Shown here: positions 53,366-63,090 of the stretch, in pieces
Numbering within the stretch: position 1 is the stretch's first letter
Layout: each line of letters starts with the position of its first letter
Source: Siphonodentalium dalli
Lineage: Eukaryota; Mollusca; Scaphopoda; Gadilida; Siphonodentaliidae
NCBI GenBank assembly: GCA_032622095.1
Contig: CP136061.1
Span: 261,546,077 to 261,610,076, forward strand
Reading direction: 5' to 3'
DNA: 64,000 nucleotides
Made by a program: the position numbers and the translations under genes
The notes under the pieces: model-generated
The model's database searches: none
What the model was told of the DNA's origin: nothing
Seen by the model: only the letters and a program-made list of their open reading frames with translations

Positions 53366-54690
53366 TACAATCGTAAATGTCCAAATATTAAAATATGTAT
53401 TAATCCGAATAGTCTAATTTGTTGGACTAGGTCGGCCTCTGAGGCTCTGTCTCTGAATCATGAATGTGACTTCAAGTTCAAGTGCAGCCATGCATTGAAT
53501 GTAGTCTAGTAGTAGTAGTAGTAAATGCAGAACTTCAGAAGGGAAGTGCACTCTAATCATGACTGAACTTAGTCCAAAATACAGGAGACGTCGGCCCTGC
53601 GCGAAGTCGGTCCCGCATGAAGACGGCCCAGAGAAGTCGGTCCCTTATGTAACAGAACCATTGTTTAAAATCATTCTAAATCTTTATTAATATTATGATA
53701 TGAAATATGAAACTGATAATAATATTAATAATGACAATATAATAATAGCATAACAAATGATGTTAATACACAGTATATTCTCAAAATAAGTATCCCTCTC
53801 GACCGCGTTGTAATCGCCGTGAGACTGCATTGAAAAATGACCATCAACGCGGTTTTAGTGTTAACGCAGTGCAGTCGTAAAGTTAATCCAATGCGGATGC
53901 AATTATCAACACCGTCGATATAACCGTCAATGCAATACATTGTATAATGCATTTGGTGTAACTGTCAACGCAACAAAATGTGGTCGAGCAAACCGCCAAT
54001 AAAATATAACACGGTGTAGGTGGTCGTAAACAAATCTTGAGTGGTGCCTTGGATTCAAATGCACATACGGTATGTCGGGGACGTCTTTATAACAGCCTGA
54101 CGTTAGGCTGACAAGGATGTTGCGTCCGTCGAGCGATATGACAGCCATATAACAGCGATTTATTGTCTTATTGTCTGTTGGCTTATAAAATGCATTAGTT
54201 TATTAATAAGAAACTGGCCATAGTTTCGATTTATTTTTGAGTAAGATTGTCCTCATTTGGTTGAGGTCCTCCTGTAATTTCAATTCGGTCAAGTAGTTTA
54301 GGTACAGCATGCTAAAATTTCCTAGAAAAAGCGACCACGTGCTCTATATTGTAGTTCACGATTTTGGAGCTATACATGTACGCATCTGTAAATATACACG
54401 TATGTCAATATTTAACACATTTGCGTTGTTTTATTCATGAACAAATGTCATTTTGATTATGAGACAATTAAACTGATTTATTCGGGACCAATTTTCTGTA
54501 ATATTGCATAATCACGCAGAGCTACCTCATGGGATCCCAAATATCTTACTTTCATTTTCACTTGCAGTTCCAATGTAAATTCGCCATGTTTACATATGTT
54601 GTGTACAATTTGTATTTCTACTGAATTATATGATAATAAAATTACATTTCCGTTACAAGAACAATGCTCAGAAACCGGTATGTTGTAACT
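53366..54690. other. Intergenic, no gene recognised
   Basis: Includes a GAAGTCGGTCCC / GAAGACGGCCC tandem at 53580-53650 and a stretch with repeated CAACGCGGTT, GTCAACGCAA words (53805-53990). The 112-residue reverse frame at 54478-54816 runs into the TRIM element and is not a gene. Confidence 0.4.
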
Positions 54691-54902
54691 TGTAACAGAA
54701 CGAGAGAGAGAGAAATGCGGGAGTCGCACCGAAAGTTGGCAGAGCATGGAATCCAAGCCGGTCACCCATCGAAGGACTAACCGAACTCGACGTTGCTTAA
54801 CTTCGGGATCACACAAAGCGTCTTAATGACTGTGACCAAGAGATCTAGACCTCTCAAGCAGAGAAGTCATCGGTCTTCTATATTTACAACGCGAACGCTA
54901 CA
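54691..54902 (-). repeat. LTR (3' LTR on minus strand)
   Basis: 212 bp; minus strand starts TGTAGCGTTCGCGTTGTAAA and ends CTCGTTCTGTTACA. Contains 5S-like sequence at 54735-54812. Confidence 0.78.
54735..54812 (-). ncRNA. 5S rRNA-derived segment in LTR, copy 1
   Basis: Minus strand reads CCCGAAGTTAAGCAACGTCG, then CGGTTAGTCCTTCGATGGGT and GACCGGCTTGGATTCC. These are the A box, intermediate element and C box of the 5S gene. The 5' third of 5S is absent, so this is not a functional rRNA gene. Confidence 0.8.
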
Positions 54903-55005
54903 CTACTCCCCCGTCGTTTTTTAGATTCGCGGAATCCCACCCGAGTCCTCCCCCCAGAGCGGTCACATCATGACACAGACTCCAAGGAGTGGACGAGCCC
55001 CCAAG
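54903..55005 (-). other. TRIM internal region: primer site and polypurine tract
   Basis: 103 bp. The primer site TGGGGGCTCGTCC is 2 bp inside one LTR, the purine-rich GACGGGGGAGTAG touches the other. Both retroviral-type signals are therefore in the right places for minus-strand orientation. Confidence 0.7.
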
Positions 55006-55216
55006 TGTAACAGAACGAGAGAGAGAAGTGTGGGAGTCTCACCGAAAGTTGGCAGCAGCCGGAATCCCAAGCCGGTCACCCATCCAAGGACTAACCGAGC
55101 TCAACGTTGCTTAACTTCGGTTATAACACAAAGTGTCTAATGACTGTGACCAAGAGATCTAGACCTCTTGAGCAGAAAAGTCATCGGTCTTCTATATTTA
55201 CAACCCGACTGCTGCA
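55006..55216 (-). repeat. LTR (5' LTR on minus strand)
   Basis: 211 bp; minus strand starts TGCAGCAGTCGGGTTGTAAA and ends CTCGTTCTGTTACA. Holds the better 5S match. Confidence 0.78.
55049..55126 (-). ncRNA. 5S rRNA-derived segment in LTR, copy 2
   Basis: Minus strand reads ACCGAAGTTAAGCAACGTTG, CGGTTAGTCCTTGGATGGGT, GACCGGCTTGGGATTCCGGC. Closer to canonical 5S (TTGGATGGGTGACCG is exact) than copy 1. Confidence 0.82.
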
Positions 55217-55556
55217 ATGTTATAAAATCAACACACATTATGCTAACAGTATACTAGTACATATTTGAAAATTCCGACGTACACGTACCGGTACCTAGCT
55301 ACGGTACCTGGTCAACAAATCGGAAACACATGTTATTTTGTTTGCCTAATCTTTTATGTTAAATATTATTAAACTAACTACATGTACAGTGCTTTTAACA
55401 TATTACAGTATAACATAATGTTTCTGACTCAGAACTAAAGGAAAGGAAGATTACATACAATGTAGCAACCAATAATTGTCAATAGTTTTCACCCACGCAA
55501 AAATACACGTCAATTAAAATACTACACATTAGGCTACTTTCTTCTTCGTGTATTGT

Positions 55557-55618
55557 GGGGGGTCTCGGTGGCTCAATCGGTTAGGGGTACAACTCCAAGC
55601 CATTTTGCCGTCCAGCGC
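55557..55618 (+). ncRNA. tRNA-like SINE head, left half (A box), split by MULE
   Basis: GGTCTCGGTGGCTCAATCGG then TTAGGGGTACAACTCC: TGGCTCAATCGG fits a pol III A box. Continues at 58779 after the inserted element, where GGTTCAAATCC is the B box. Rejoined spacing is tRNA-like. Confidence 0.65.
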
Positions 55619-55837
55619 GGTCCTACTAAACAACGAACACAAATGATCATAAACAAACACAAACGAACACAAGTCTAAAAATCTAAATAGAAGGGTGAAA
55701 TTGGGTTTGTGTGTGCATGGATGTCCATTTTATGTGTATGTGGTATTATTTCCAACTTTGATGACTTATTTTTTGAGTTATTAGCGTTATTTGAATACAA
55801 AGCTACTAAACAACGAATACAAACAAGCATAACATTG

Positions 55838-57126
55838 GGCCTAAAAAAAAATATGTTTGTTTCCGCTAACCCGACCGACCCTATTTAAACCCCCGACCCT
55901 AAACTTATTGCCATTGCAAAAAAATATTTTTAATTTAGGTCCCAATTCATATCATAACAAGATGCAAAACATTTATATATTTATATATATTGACATAAGA
56001 AATTTAAGTTTACAAAAAGATTTAAGTTTAACTGTTTGAATCATACTGTAAAGTATGTTTGGCTTTATCTAGCTTTCATCTGTGAAAACTTCAAATAATT
56101 TGAGTTCAGGTATGTTATCATTCAGCGTTCAGACTTCAGTATTTCAATCTATTACAGCACAGGAACATTAACAATTTGATCAAATCAACCTGGTTATCAA
56201 GTGGGATCTCATAATACCAAATGAAAAATTTACATAGAGATTAGTACCATATATAGTCATTAATACTACCTTAATACATGTACATTGTTTATGTACTACA
56301 TGTACATGTAGTATATTATGTACGGTATGTGTCTCACTTGAATTTTATAAAATAGCCTATTTATGAATTAGAGTGATAATGGCAAGTCTCATTTCAAGCA
56401 GGATAAGCATAATCCATTGAACCAAAAGATACATGTATCTGACAATAACTTATAAGCATTTCCAATCCATACATATATAAAAAGTTCCAAAGTTATGCTT
56501 GAGAAACTTGATCAAATTGACCTCTCAGTAAAATTCAAAATACTGACTCAAAGAGCCTTAGATTAACTCTAAATGCAATGGATTTTCAAAAAATTTCCAG
56601 GGGGAAAACCCCCACCATCATCAGGGGGTCACCCTTCCCAAACATTCCTCAGCTCAGGCCTTCAGGTTATGCCTTCGGCATATAATTGCCCCAAAACAGG
56701 TGTCCCCAAAAAATACCTAGATCCTTCACTGAATGCGGAGGAGAAGGTGGTGTTGTGAAGCCATCATTAAGAGATCGGTACAAGACTGTCACTCCAATAT
56801 GTGAACAGTGCAGTGGTGCTGGACTGACTCCAGTTGTCGCCAGACCATATGGGAAAAATTAGGATTATCAAAGACTATATTAGTATATAGACTAGTATGT
56901 AAATATTGAAGCATATGTAAGATTGATTGGAGTTTTTAGTTCCTCTGTCATTTGGGTTAACCTGATTGGGGCTAAGAAGTGCATAGTTTGGGTTATTGAC
57001 AAGTATTATACAGTTATTTTCAAAGATACTGAAAAAGTTGACCAAAAAAAAGAAGTTAAGTCTACCTACCTAGCCTAATTTTTTTTTAGCTCGTTAGCGG
57101 AAACAAAGGTATTTTTTTTTTAGGCC
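55838..57126. mobile_element. Nested inverted-repeat element, GGCCTAAAAA ends, 3-bp duplication
   Basis: GGCCTAAAAAAAAATATGTT with TTTCCGCTAACC inside mirrors GGTTAGCGGAAACA-like sequence and TTTTTTTTTTAGGCC. TTG flanks both sides (55835-55837, 57127-57129). The uninterrupted sequence ACATTGGC is readable in the opposite arm of the MULE near 58570, which confirms an insertion. 1289 bp; PIF/Harbinger-like by duplication size. Confidence 0.75.
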
Positions 57127-57439
57127 TTGGCCATATAGCACTATAAGGCGTTAATCAAGGTGTTAATGAACTCCCACTTACTCTACGGCTTACTCTGTCT
57201 TCTTGTTAATTACACATCTCTTGAGTTGTTTTGACTTTATTTAATTCACTATAAGACTTTGTTTAACTCCCCTTAGCCTTTATTTGAGCTTGCGACCAGC
57301 AATCTTCATAGAAGTCAGGCGGATTTAAAACAAATTTCAGTTCAGTTTACAATTAGCTTTAAAATCCCAATATTTTAAGGAAATATAATTCTGCATGCGT
57401 GGACCTCTTTATCTGCATTGGGATCGTATAAGTTTTCAA

Positions 57440-57750
57440 TACTAGAACGCAAAATTTAAAAATTCCGAAATGTTGGATGAATAACAATTGTGAAAGCCTT
57501 AACAAAAATACCATATTAGAAAACAATTGGAGGGCAAAATAATCAACTGATTTGACAGACAATTGAAATGAAATAGTGACTGACCAACTGCGTGACAATC
57601 GAGGAGCCCTCCACAGTGGTGGGGATTTTACCTCATCAGATATTGCATCTTCTTCAAAAGTCAGACACAAACAAACATGACAGCAGAACAACGAGACAGA
57701 CGGGTGCGAAGACTTCTTAATTTTGTGAGTGACAATTCCAAACTTAAACT
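57440..57750 (+). pseudogene. MULE transposase C-terminal remnant
   Basis: Plus strand, with frame changes and stops: NNNCESLNKNTILENNW near 57478, STDLTDN, then TDQLRDNRGALHSGGDF near 57580-57630 and SKVRHKQ. These line up with NNNCESMNNIIKL and DQLRDIRSALHSTGDF of the 35660-36559 pseudogene. Much more decayed than that copy. The 135-residue minus frame here is a shadow. Confidence 0.75.
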
Positions 57751-57982
57751 GATTGACAATTAGCAAGCTCTACTGAAAGAGCAGTGGGATATATATATAT
57801 ATATATATCTGGTCCATCTGTACCAATTTTCCGACATATCATCTGAGCTGATAAGAAACGCTCTTTATTACTGATGTAATGTATAAAATATGCAACCAAC
57901 GAATGACCAACCATCTCTCAGATATTCGATTAGATAATGGTTTTTGTGTTGCAAAGTATTTCAATTTACCTTTCCATGATGT

Positions 57983-58228
57983 TTGATTCCATTTCAGTTT
58001 CAGCCAACCGAACAAACACATGTAATGGTAATTCTAACCGGGGAGGATAAAACTAAATCAAATCGCTTGGAACGCGAAAATAAATTGTTCAATAGCAGAA
58101 ATTTTGAAATCGCAAGCATTTTCAAATGCAATTTCACAGAATTAAACTCTCCATTACTTGAGATTCTCGACAAACAAGTGATTATAGCTTACAGAAAAAA
58201 TCCGAGTTTGCGCAAAATGCTTTTTTGA
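57983..58228 (+). CDS. Open frame inside MULE, unknown
   Basis: An 81-residue frame preceded by an acceptor-like ccatttcag, containing LTGEDKTKSNRLERENKLFN and ending IIAYRKNPSLRKMLF. The last block faintly recalls the YRR-x-x-x-L-R-x-x-L motif of some reverse transcriptases, from memory only. I do not assign a function; it may be passenger sequence. Confidence 0.25.
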   Translation: MIPFQFQPTEQTHVMVILTGEDKTKSNRLERENKLFNSRNFEIASIFKCNFTELNSPLLEILDKQVIIAYRKNPSLRKMLF

Positions 58229-58778
58229 TCAAAGCGCGTCATGTTGAAAAATAATTAGCAGTACTTCTCTTAATCATTCATGTACATGTGAAATCTTAAA
58301 CTCATTAGCGATTTCCAAAGATGCATTTATGTAATAAATCACGCCAGCGAAATGAGCCTGTGCCTATGCTTAATTTTTTTTTTAAATATAAAACTTTAAA
58401 TCCGGCTGCCCTTCTACGAAATCTTCTGGTCCCAAGCCCAGATAAAAACGGAGGGGAGTTAAACAATGTCAAAACAACTCAGTAATTAACAAAGAGACAG
58501 AGTATAAGTCGTAGAGTAAGCGGTAGTTAATTAACACCTTGATTAACGCCTTATAGTGCTGTACAGCCAATGTTATGTTCGTGTTTGTGTTCGTTGTTTA
58601 GTAGCTTTGTATTCAAATAATGCTAATAACTAAAAAAATAAGTCACCAAAGTTGGAAATAACACCACATACACATAGAATGGACCCACACGCACACACAA
58701 ACATAACTTCACCCTTCTATTCCGCTTTTTAGACCTGTGTTTGTTTGTGTTCATTGATTAGTAGGACCCGTCCAGCGC

Positions 58779-58900
58779 TGGCGATAAGGGTTCAAATCCA
58801 CCTGTTTCCAGTTTCCAGTTGCCAGTTACTCACAGATGGCCGGTGGTTTGCCGCACATGGTCGACGAGTTTATCAGCCATTGAAATTAATATACAGATTA
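58779..58900 (+). ncRNA. tRNA-like SINE, right half (B box and body)
   Basis: TGGCGATAAGGGTTCAAATC C with B box GGTTCAAATCC 12 bp after the target duplication, followed by tRNA-unrelated body (CAGATGGCCGGTGGTTTGCC). Joined with 55557-55618 it gives a tRNA-derived SINE head. Confidence 0.6.
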
Positions 58901-59902
58901 ACCGCAAACTGAATAATTATTAAAATTGTTCACAATCATACACTGAACCAATTTAGGTTTATTATTATAATCAGACTGTACAATTATATCCACGGATATA
59001 TTGTATTTTATTTCAAATACACATGTATTGTATTTTATTTCAAAACTTCCCGATGCTTTATAGGAACAAGCTCGATACCAAATTTGATGACCTGTACACT
59101 ATGTACCGATGTTGCCGTTTCCATATTGATATCAGCCACCCGATTCGATATCAGATTTCCAATCTGGGGAAATGTGATTCACAGGCCCCTATATTTTGTC
59201 TCCGAAGTCTCTGGTTGATAACAATATTTGTCGGTATAAATATGTTGTTTAAATGTACATGACTCATTTGAACTTTCAGTTTATGTCCATGTAATTTGGG
59301 AGAATTTTTCAGGTAGGTATTATTACATAAAGAACCCAAGAGTACCGGAACACTTTTTCAAACAAAGTTTTAGCACTAGTAACAGGTTCATGATTAACGT
59401 ATATTTCATTCCCGAATCCCAATTTCTTAATATGCTTAGCCACTGTGGTATAAATGCCATAAACTACATAGCTGTCCTTTCCAAGTTTGTGTGAGTAATA
59501 AGACAAAAACCTATGAACATGAATTCTGAAAAAAATGGGGTCCCAAAAGACGCTCCCATGTCAAACATACATACATTTAGAAATGAAAAATCAGGAGCTG
59601 GGGTTCAACTAATCAACTTGTAGTCGATTTCCCCTCATGACTAGTTGACTAATAATTTCAACACTGGTTAGCGAAAGTGGTCATGTTGACATAAATCTGA
59701 TTCTGACATTAATTTTAATATTATTTTGTTGTTCATGTTGTTCTACATGTAACTGATTCGATGCTTAGTCATTCCAGTTCTGATCTCGTCGGGTTTTAAT
59801 GTCATATCTGGACCTCTAAGTCTTGTGATATTCTTTTTCTAAATTACATGCACAATTCTGAGAATTTCTCATTGTGAAAGAAATTTCTTTTCTAAATTTT
59901 AG

Positions 59903-60076
59903 CTGAATGCAGATAGACTTGCATCAGAATATGACATTCATCTATCGACCTTAAATCGAGGGGAACAGAAAACCAAAACGGATAGTCTATCAACTAGTCA
60001 ATCAGCTAAAAAGGATAGCCAATCAAATAGTCAAGCAGCTAAAAAGGATAGCCAATCAAATAGTCAAACAGCACAG
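59903..60076 (+). CDS. Candidate internal exon with 11-residue repeat
   Basis: An acceptor attttag and a strong donor gtacgt bound 174 nt, exactly 58 codons, open, phase 0 at both ends: LNADRLASEYDIHLSTLNRG, then Lys/Ser/Gln-rich sequence in which AKKDSQSNSQA occurs twice (33-bp tandem). Such composition suggests a disordered segment. It could be exon 2 of the DONSON-like gene (same strand and phase) with a 22-kb intron, or an exon of another gene running out of the window. No homology recognised. Confidence 0.4.
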
Positions 60077-60786
60077 GTACGTATTTTTACATTTGTGTTT
60101 TAAAGCCACAAGGATGGTTCAAACCCATGAGTTTATATTGATTTCAGTGTCAAAGTAGGACAAAATGGTATATACACATTTTAGAATGATAAGTCGGGTT
60201 TCTAACTTTCTTTGCTATACAGTATATCGCGTCAGAACTGTCTGATATAGTAGAAATTTCTCACTATGACATTTAGCAGTTATCACAGTGCTAATACAGG
60301 CCTGCAAATTTGAGGCAAACTGCCGTCCAGTTCGCCAGGAGTTTATCTAAAATTAAAATGCCATGAACGAAAAAACAGGTCGCGTCAAAGTTTTATGTAC
60401 ATGTACATGTAGGTCTCAAGATAGCTGATTCTCACATTATTTCATGCTCAATCAAGTCCCAAAGTGAGACCTTCAAAATTATTACGGTAGTTCAATGAGT
60501 TGCTCATCTGTAGTTAATAACACCAGTTGTAGTGAATATAATAGTTTTTGTAATTCTTCTGCTAACCTATGGTATGGGTTAGTACCTAAGCACAAACCAG
60601 GCAAACGAAAAAGTGGGTCATACATAATTTTGAAATCTGTTGGCCTGCCCATACTAAAGTTTTCCACTGTCGGCATTTTCATGGAAACACTTCAATGGGC
60701 GTTTCTTGTGCTGATTTTTCTCAATGGATTTTCAGACTAGACAACACAAATACAACAAATAATAATCCGACTAAATATTTAAAAAT

Positions 60787-60959
60787 TTGGTCGTCTCAGG
60801 TGCCCAATAATCGTGATGGGTTGGTCGTCTCAGGTGCCCAATAATCGTGATGGGTTGGTCGTCTCAGGTGCCCAATAATCATGATGGGTTGGTCGTCTCA
60901 GGTGCCCAATAATCGTGATGGGTTGGTCGTCTCAGGTGTCCTATAATCGTGATGGGTTG
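60787..60959. repeat. Minisatellite, 34-bp unit, left part
   Basis: GGTCGTCTCAGGTGCCCAAT with AATCGTGATGGGTT, period 34, five copies. Split by the hAT element and resumes at 61984. Confidence 0.93.
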
Positions 60960-61983
60960 TAGAGATGGGCGGTATTGAAATTTTAAGCTTGGTATCGGTA
61001 TCGGTAAATTTTCGTCGATTTACCGCGGTATCGGTACGGTAATCGGTATTGCTATTAAATTACAAAACCAGAGCAGAAATTCCCGGGAACTCAAGTTTTT
61101 AACTGAACAATATACATGAAAATATGCCCACGGATTTACTACATTCGCGACAACAGCTAAATGAGGAACACAATGACCTACACAATTATTCAATTAAGTG
61201 ATATTCACACATCTCTTTGATCATTTACATGTAAACGCAAGCCGTCGCACCGCTTTTGAAAAGAATACGATATTGCATAATTGCATGGCTACAATATATA
61301 TACGTGTCAATTTCGTCACATTTTCGCGTGTGAATAGAATTGTGAGTAGTAATCAGTGATCACAATTCACAAATCCCAATCAATAGCCGCAACGCCGAAA
61401 TAAATCTTAGAATTTAATCAATTGATGGATCTGTTCTATTTTTAGAAAGTGAAAGTAGATTTGATTCACTGTATAAATGAAATCGGACCTTATTTCTGTT
61501 TATGCCGCTTGCATTGTCGGTGTCTTTGAAGTCGCCAAAGCCACATGCTATATGGACTGCCACCACCTGAGTATTACACAGTGGCAGTCAGTGTGGCATT
61601 GTCGACATTACAATGTAGCATTAAGTCACAGCACTGCGTCTTTGATACACTGTGTAGTGTGTATCTATTCTAACAACTGCATTGATTGTTAGGCCCGTAA
61701 CTAGGTCAGCCATCTGTGAGTGTTTATTCCTTTTGCTCGCTCAATGCCTGTCAAACTGATGGTATGATGGATTTGTATAATTCTGAGAGTAATTTTAATT
61801 AAAGTACCGAATCAAAACTGTTTACTGAGAAACTTTACTCAATACGAAGACACACAAGTTGGGCAACACATGAATAATTTCAGTACCGAAAATTCGGTAT
61901 TTTTAGTTTTGATTCGGTACGGTAAATCGGTATTACGCTGATACCGATACCGCACGGTAAATACCGAGTACCGCCCATCTCTA
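60960..61983. mobile_element. hAT non-autonomous element, TAGAGATGGGCGGTA ends
   Basis: 1024 bp, ends TAGAGATGGGCGGTA / TACCGCCCATCTCTA, flanked by ATGGGTTG (60952-60959, 61984-61991). Because the target is a minisatellite, the 8-bp match alone could be repeat period, but the position is exactly at the ends. Subterminal GGTATCGGTA words recur. No transposase. Confidence 0.9.
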
Positions 61984-62056
61984 ATGGGTTGGTCGTCTCA
62001 GGTGCCCAATAATCGTGATGGGTTGTCTCAGGTGCCCAATAATCGTGATGGGTTGG
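61984..62056. repeat. Minisatellite, 34-bp unit, right part
   Basis: Two further copies of the unit of 60787-60959, the second lacking GGTTGGTC.. bases. Confidence 0.9.
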
Positions 62057-62202
62057 AATTTAGGCTGAAATTAATTATAGTGATATGGCAATTTCACTCT
62101 TTGTCTCAATGCCACATAATAGTGATAGTTCGAGGATCTTTGGGAATTTTCTCCAAAAATAATAATTATGCTGACACTGTTATTAGGCACCTGAGAGCTA
62201 AA

Positions 62203-62736
62203 GATGGACTATCTCTTCCCAGTAAGGTTTATATCAATTCCAGGGTATAAAATAATAGATACCGGTATGGATCGAGGAGATGGACTATCTCTTTCCAGTA
62301 AGGTTTATATCGATTCCAGGGTATAAAATAATAGATACCGGTATGAATCGAGGAGATGGACTATCTCTTTCCAGTAAGGTTTATATCGATTCCAGGGTAT
62401 AAAATAATAGATACCGGTATGGATCGAGGAGATGGACTATCTCTTTCCAGTAAGGTTTATATCGATTCCAGGGTATAAAATAATAGATACCGGTATGAAT
62501 CGAGGAGATGGACTATCTCTTCCCAGTAAGGTTTATATCAATTCCAGGGTATAAAATAATAGATACCGGTATGGATCGAGGAGATGGACTATCTCTTCCC
62601 AGTAAGGTTTATATTGATTCCAGGTTATAAAATAATAGATACCGGTATGGATCGAGGAGATGGACTATCTCTTCCCAGTAAGGTTTATATCAATTCCAGG
62701 GTATAAAATAATAGATACCGGTATGGATCGAGGATA
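62203..62736. repeat. Minisatellite, 76-bp unit, seven copies
   Basis: Unit GATGGACTATCTCTTTCCAG with TAAGGTTTATATCGATTCCAGGG.., period 76, seven copies alternating GGTATGGATCGAGG and GGTATGAATCGAGG. Non-coding. Confidence 0.96.
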
Positions 62737-62954
62737 CCTGTCTGGAAAAGCTTTTATCAATTAATATAAATTTATTAAGAATTTCTTATGACATTTATGG
62801 GACAGTTTTAGGAGCTTATTTAAGAACGTAAATCGGCATGAAAAGGTTCGTAGCGTACCATGAAAGAGCACTCTATCTATCAAGGAAAATTGCAGATCAG
62901 CTAGAAAGTGTACCGCAAATTACAATCAAAATAAACCACTTTATAATGTCTTTA

Positions 62955-63090
62955 TTATATAGATAATGAATGGCTTGGAGTTGACTATGCCAAAATAGTG
63001 GTCCGAGAGGAGCGGCTCGTGGACTATTCCTCCTCGAGGACCACTATTTTGACATAGTCAACGATAAGTCATTCATTATTTATTATATTA
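62955..63090. repeat. Hairpin with GACTATGCCAAAATAGTGGT arms
   Basis: GTTGACTATGCCAAAATAGTGG and CCACTATTTTGACATAGTCAAC arms with further pairing (GAATGGCTT / AAGTCATTC) outside and CGAGAGGAGC..CTCCTCGAGG inside. A MITE-like palindrome; no target duplication resolved. Confidence 0.75.

Larger units (their letters stand above)
54691..55216 (-). mobile_element. TRIM-like element with 5S rRNA-derived LTRs and tRNA-Pro primer site
   Basis: Two direct repeats of 212 and 211 bp (54691-54902, 55006-55216), each TG...CA at the ends, about 90% alike, separated by only 103 bp. On the minus strand the order is LTR, CT, then TGGGGGCTCGTCC (55003-54991), which is the tRNA-Pro primer-binding site; a purine tract (GACGGGGGAGTAG) directly precedes the second LTR. 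Each LTR holds a 5S rRNA 3' part including the internal pol III promoter. No coding space, so it would depend on another element. The flanks ATGTTGTAACT (left) and ATGTTATAAAA (right) are alike but not a clean duplication. Plant Cassandra elements have this layout. Confidence 0.78.
55619..58768. mobile_element. Mutator-like element, 3150 bp, ~200-bp TIRs, 10-bp target duplication
   Basis: Ends GGTCCTACTAAACAACGAAC and TTGATTAGTAGGACC with inverted similarity for about 200 bp. Flanked by CGTCCAGCGC (55609-55618, 58769-58778), a 10-bp duplication typical of Mutator. A second inner inverted pair is AAGGCGTTAATCAAGGTGTT (57146) and its complement near 58540. It holds a decayed MULE transposase and a nested element at 55838-57126. 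Confidence 0.88.

Noticed and set aside
54478-54816. 112-residue minus-strand frame
   Set aside because: Half of it is 5S-derived LTR sequence; the rest shows no protein motif.
54735-55126. Functional tandem 5S rRNA genes
   Set aside because: The 5' third of 5S is missing in both copies, no T-run terminator follows, and both copies sit inside TG...CA repeats.
57359-57766. 135-residue minus-strand frame as a gene
   Set aside because: It is antisense to the decayed MULE transposase whose motifs are legible on the plus strand.
59023-59262. Possible exon after ttatag at 59062 (NKLDTKFDDLYTMYRCC)
   Set aside because: The frame has no donor at a sensible place and no recognisable motif; the acceptor is weak.
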